A DNA stretch of 64,000 nucleotides, taken from Brachyhypopomus gauderio (taxonomy: Eukaryota > Chordata > Actinopteri > Gymnotiformes > Hypopomidae). Shown here in pieces: positions 61,714 to 64,000 of the stretch (its first letter is position 1; each line of letters begins with the position of its first letter). Location: assembly GCF_052324685.1 (NCBI RefSeq), contig NC_135223.1, positions 19,537,822-19,601,821 on the forward strand, written 5' to 3'. The position numbers were made by a program, and so were the translations under genes. The notes beneath the pieces were generated by a model, which did no database searches, had not been told where the DNA came from, and saw only the letters and a list, made by a program, of their open reading frames with translations.

Positions 61714-64000
61714 ATGTTCCAGAGGTTCACCAGCATCCTGTTTGGAGACTCCATGGATGAGGCCAGCCGAACCCCTGTGGAGGTGGGCTTCAGTGAAAAT
61801 GAAGACGGTGAACAATGGATCCTTGTCGATTACCTTGGTGAGTGAAATTTCATGTAGTCTTTTCATATTATGTTACAGAGTAGTTTGTTTAACAGTTGAA
61901 CCTAGTTTTTAGGTTTTCTGGCACAACATCAAAAGTCTTTTTTCAAGACTAATGAGTATCAGGACCTGTGATGACCCCCAGCCCACTTGAACTAATGGCA
62001 CTGTGATGTTAATTTACCAGTAAGAGGCGTAGTACAGGCCCCTGAAACCCACACCCTGAGGGGGCACAGAGCAGAGATGCTTACCATATGCTAGCTGTTC
62101 AAATGAAGCTCTGCATCATGTTGGTTGTGAATCCTTCAGGAACAAGGAAATCAGACTAGCAAGGATAAGTCAGATATCAGTCAATGGACAGTTAATCTTT
62201 TGATGCATATTTAATTGGATCTGGTGTTGGTGTGAATTACACACATACATGGTCTCTGGAACAGCAGGGAGAGAGGAAGACAGAGTATCTGGTAAAGTTC
62301 TTTTGCCCAGGACTAAGGACTAGGAAAAGTTTTGAAAAGACCAAAACATTGGTTGATGCCAGATCAGCTGAGTAGGACAATTAGGACAAGACTCTTTGGA
62401 GGCTCAGATATCTTTAGATCTTTCCACTTGGATTGATTGCTGCCATCATTGCATAATGATGACTGGATAAAAGTTTCATTGCTGTCATGAGGAGAGTAAG
62501 GAGTGATGTATGATGGGTAAGAACCTGTTGTTAAAACAACTGATCAGAAACGCCACCTGGATGTTTTCTGTCAGCAAGAAGGCTTTTGTCCAGCTTTGGA
62601 TGGAAGGTTTGCAGAATTAATGGTTTGGCTATATAAAGGCTTTCTGTTTAAGTGCTCATGCTTTAAGCATTTACAGTATTATGTTGTGCAGTATCTTTTG
62701 TGAATTTTTCAATAATTTGTAGATTCGGTTTTTTTACATGGAATAATGGATACCGGTGGCTCACGACAGAATGTGTGTTGTTTATTGATGTGAACTATTG
62801 GATATAGCTATTTCTGGGAAAAGGTTGAATACATGATTAAATGCTTATAATTTGCCCTGGATAAAACAAAATCAGCAAATGTTTCCTGCATTTATTCTAC
62901 AAATGGAATAGGTTTTTAATAAGTAGCTTTTAAATTGGTGATCGTGTCTCATCTTTTGTTGTTTATTCTTACAATAGCCTACTCATCATTTTATGATCTC
63001 GATTGTAAAGCAGTGCCACCTAGAGGCCTTTTCTTGTTCTGCACCAAAAAGGCTCTTCGCAGTTCTATTGTTTACACCTTTTTGATGACGTGCCAAGAGC
63101 CACTCAATGTAAAAATAGCATTGAACTATGAAAACATATCTCTCCAATAGGTTTTGCTGCCAAAAACAAAATTCTGAGCCAGTGTTGCAACAAAAGATAT
63201 AATTGATCCTTTCTTCTCTTTCAGATTATTTGACAATTGTCACTTTGTGGAATGGAATTTAAAAAACAAAAACAGCTTCTAAATGTAGTTTTTCCATGCT
63301 TTGTGGTTTTTCTTTTTTCCAACATTTTTTTTTGCAGGGGAATGTAAATGCTGACTTGTCTCTGTGTTTCTGTAGCGGAGGCCTGCTCTGGAGACTGTGG
63401 AGATGGGCTGTTGGACGTGTGTCCGGAGGACGTGGCTGTCCCTGACTGCCCCCTGCGGTGTTCCTCCTGTTCGTCCCTCGAGTCGGTGCCAGACACGGAC
63501 CCTGAGGATGGGGGATTTCTGCGGCTGGATAGGGCATGTGATCTGGAGGAGAGTTGGTTCATCACACCCCCACCCTGCTTCACGGCTGGGGGGAGGGCTC
63601 CAGTGCTGGAGACCAGTCCCCTGGAGAACCTGCTGATCGAACACCCCAGCATGTCTGTCTATGCCGTGTACAGCTCCAGTGGCCCCAAGGACCGTCCTCG
63701 CGAACCCACTATCCTCAGGTAGCACGCTTTGCTTTAGCACGTCTTTACTCGGTGTCATGTTAGATTGTTCAAAACTGGCGAGGTCTAAGTGGTACTGTGC
63801 CGGGCTCTCTCCAGGGCTGAAGTTCAGCGCGGGCCGGAACATGCTACTGGCTGCTGTGCAGCCGCGCTCGCCGCCAGCCGTGCGGGGCTCCTGGAGCAGG
63901 CCAAGAGCGGCCGCCTAGCCCGGAAGGTCCGGGACGGCGCGGAGCGTCAGCAGCTGTCCCGCAACGCCCTCCGCCGCCTTAACCTGCTCCGTGCCAGGAG
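61714..64000 (+). CDS. tp53inp1: tp53inp1, tumour protein p53-inducible nuclear protein 1, 3' end missing
   Basis: Coding exons are 61714-61837, 63376-63718 and 63815 to beyond the window edge. The start ATG has a good context (CACCATG) and opens MFQRFTSILFG. GEQWILVDYL is the LC3-interacting motif (W-I-L-V). ESWFITPPPCFTAGG and ENLLIEHPSMSVYAV are the family's conserved central blocks. The last exon reads HATGCCAAALAA, LLEQAKSG and LSRNALRRLNLLR, matching the conserved C-terminal block. Family knowledge: TP53INP1 is a p53/p73 target that promotes apoptosis in the nucleus and binds ATG8 proteins during autophagy. In the last exon the composition shifts strongly to GC. The stop codon is outside the window. 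Confidence 0.96.
61838..63375 (+). other. tp53inp1: tp53inp1 intron 2
   Basis: Phase-1 intron between GTGAGT and TTTCTGTAG. AT-rich; no other feature seen. Confidence 0.8.

Noticed and set aside
63221-63842. Long - strand open frames opposite tp53inp1
   Set aside because: Antisense shadows of the GC-rich coding exon 63376-63718, which matches the family on +.

Overview
This window looks like nuclear DNA from a ray-finned (teleost) fish. The genes have vertebrate intron-exon structures, the spacers are AT-rich, and the repeats are typical of fish: hAT-type DNA elements, MITEs, tRNA-derived and V-type SINEs, long (CA)n/(GT)n runs and an interstitial telomere-like tract. I cannot name the species. 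All gene models below were built by hand from splice-site phase and recognisable protein families; no search was run.

Left part (1-17,300). The last two coding exons of cfap418 (+) meet the 3' end of a complete 17-exon cd6 gene (-) tail to tail. CD6 is a lymphocyte scavenger-receptor protein. This copy has two SRCR domains instead of the three in mammals, and a cytoplasmic tail enlarged by tandem duplication of symmetrical phase-1 exons. Divergent from cd6, at 9.6-11.5 kb (+), lie four phase-compatible exons of an unrecognised single-pass membrane protein. Repeats follow (V-SINE-like, telomere-like, MITE), and then a complete PIM-family kinase gene (-) at 14.1-17.1 kb.

Middle (17,300-37,750). 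After a gene-poor stretch comes plekhf2 (-). Its coding region is a single exon at 21.7-22.4 kb and its probable 5' UTR exon and GC-rich promoter are at 37.5-37.7 kb. The 15-kb intron between them holds three hAT-like elements, two of which contain the same internal module in opposite orientations, and a fold-back repeat.

Right part (37,750-64,000). ndufaf6 (-, nine exons, complete) and nagpa (+, eleven exons, complete) share a compact bidirectional promoter. tp53inp1 (+) enters at 59.7 kb and runs off the right edge.

The backbone cfap418 / plekhf2 / ndufaf6 / tp53inp1 matches the gene neighbourhood I know from human 8q22. In human, CD6 (11q) and NAGPA (16p) lie elsewhere, and the PIM-like gene and the unknown membrane gene have no counterpart in that block. 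The genes do not form a single pathway. By family knowledge they cover cilium and photoreceptor upkeep (cfap418), lymphocyte co-signalling (cd6), survival kinase signalling (pim-like), endosome and autophagosome phosphoinositide binding (plekhf2), complex I assembly (ndufaf6), uncovering of the lysosomal mannose-6-phosphate tag (nagpa), and p53 stress response and autophagy (tp53inp1).
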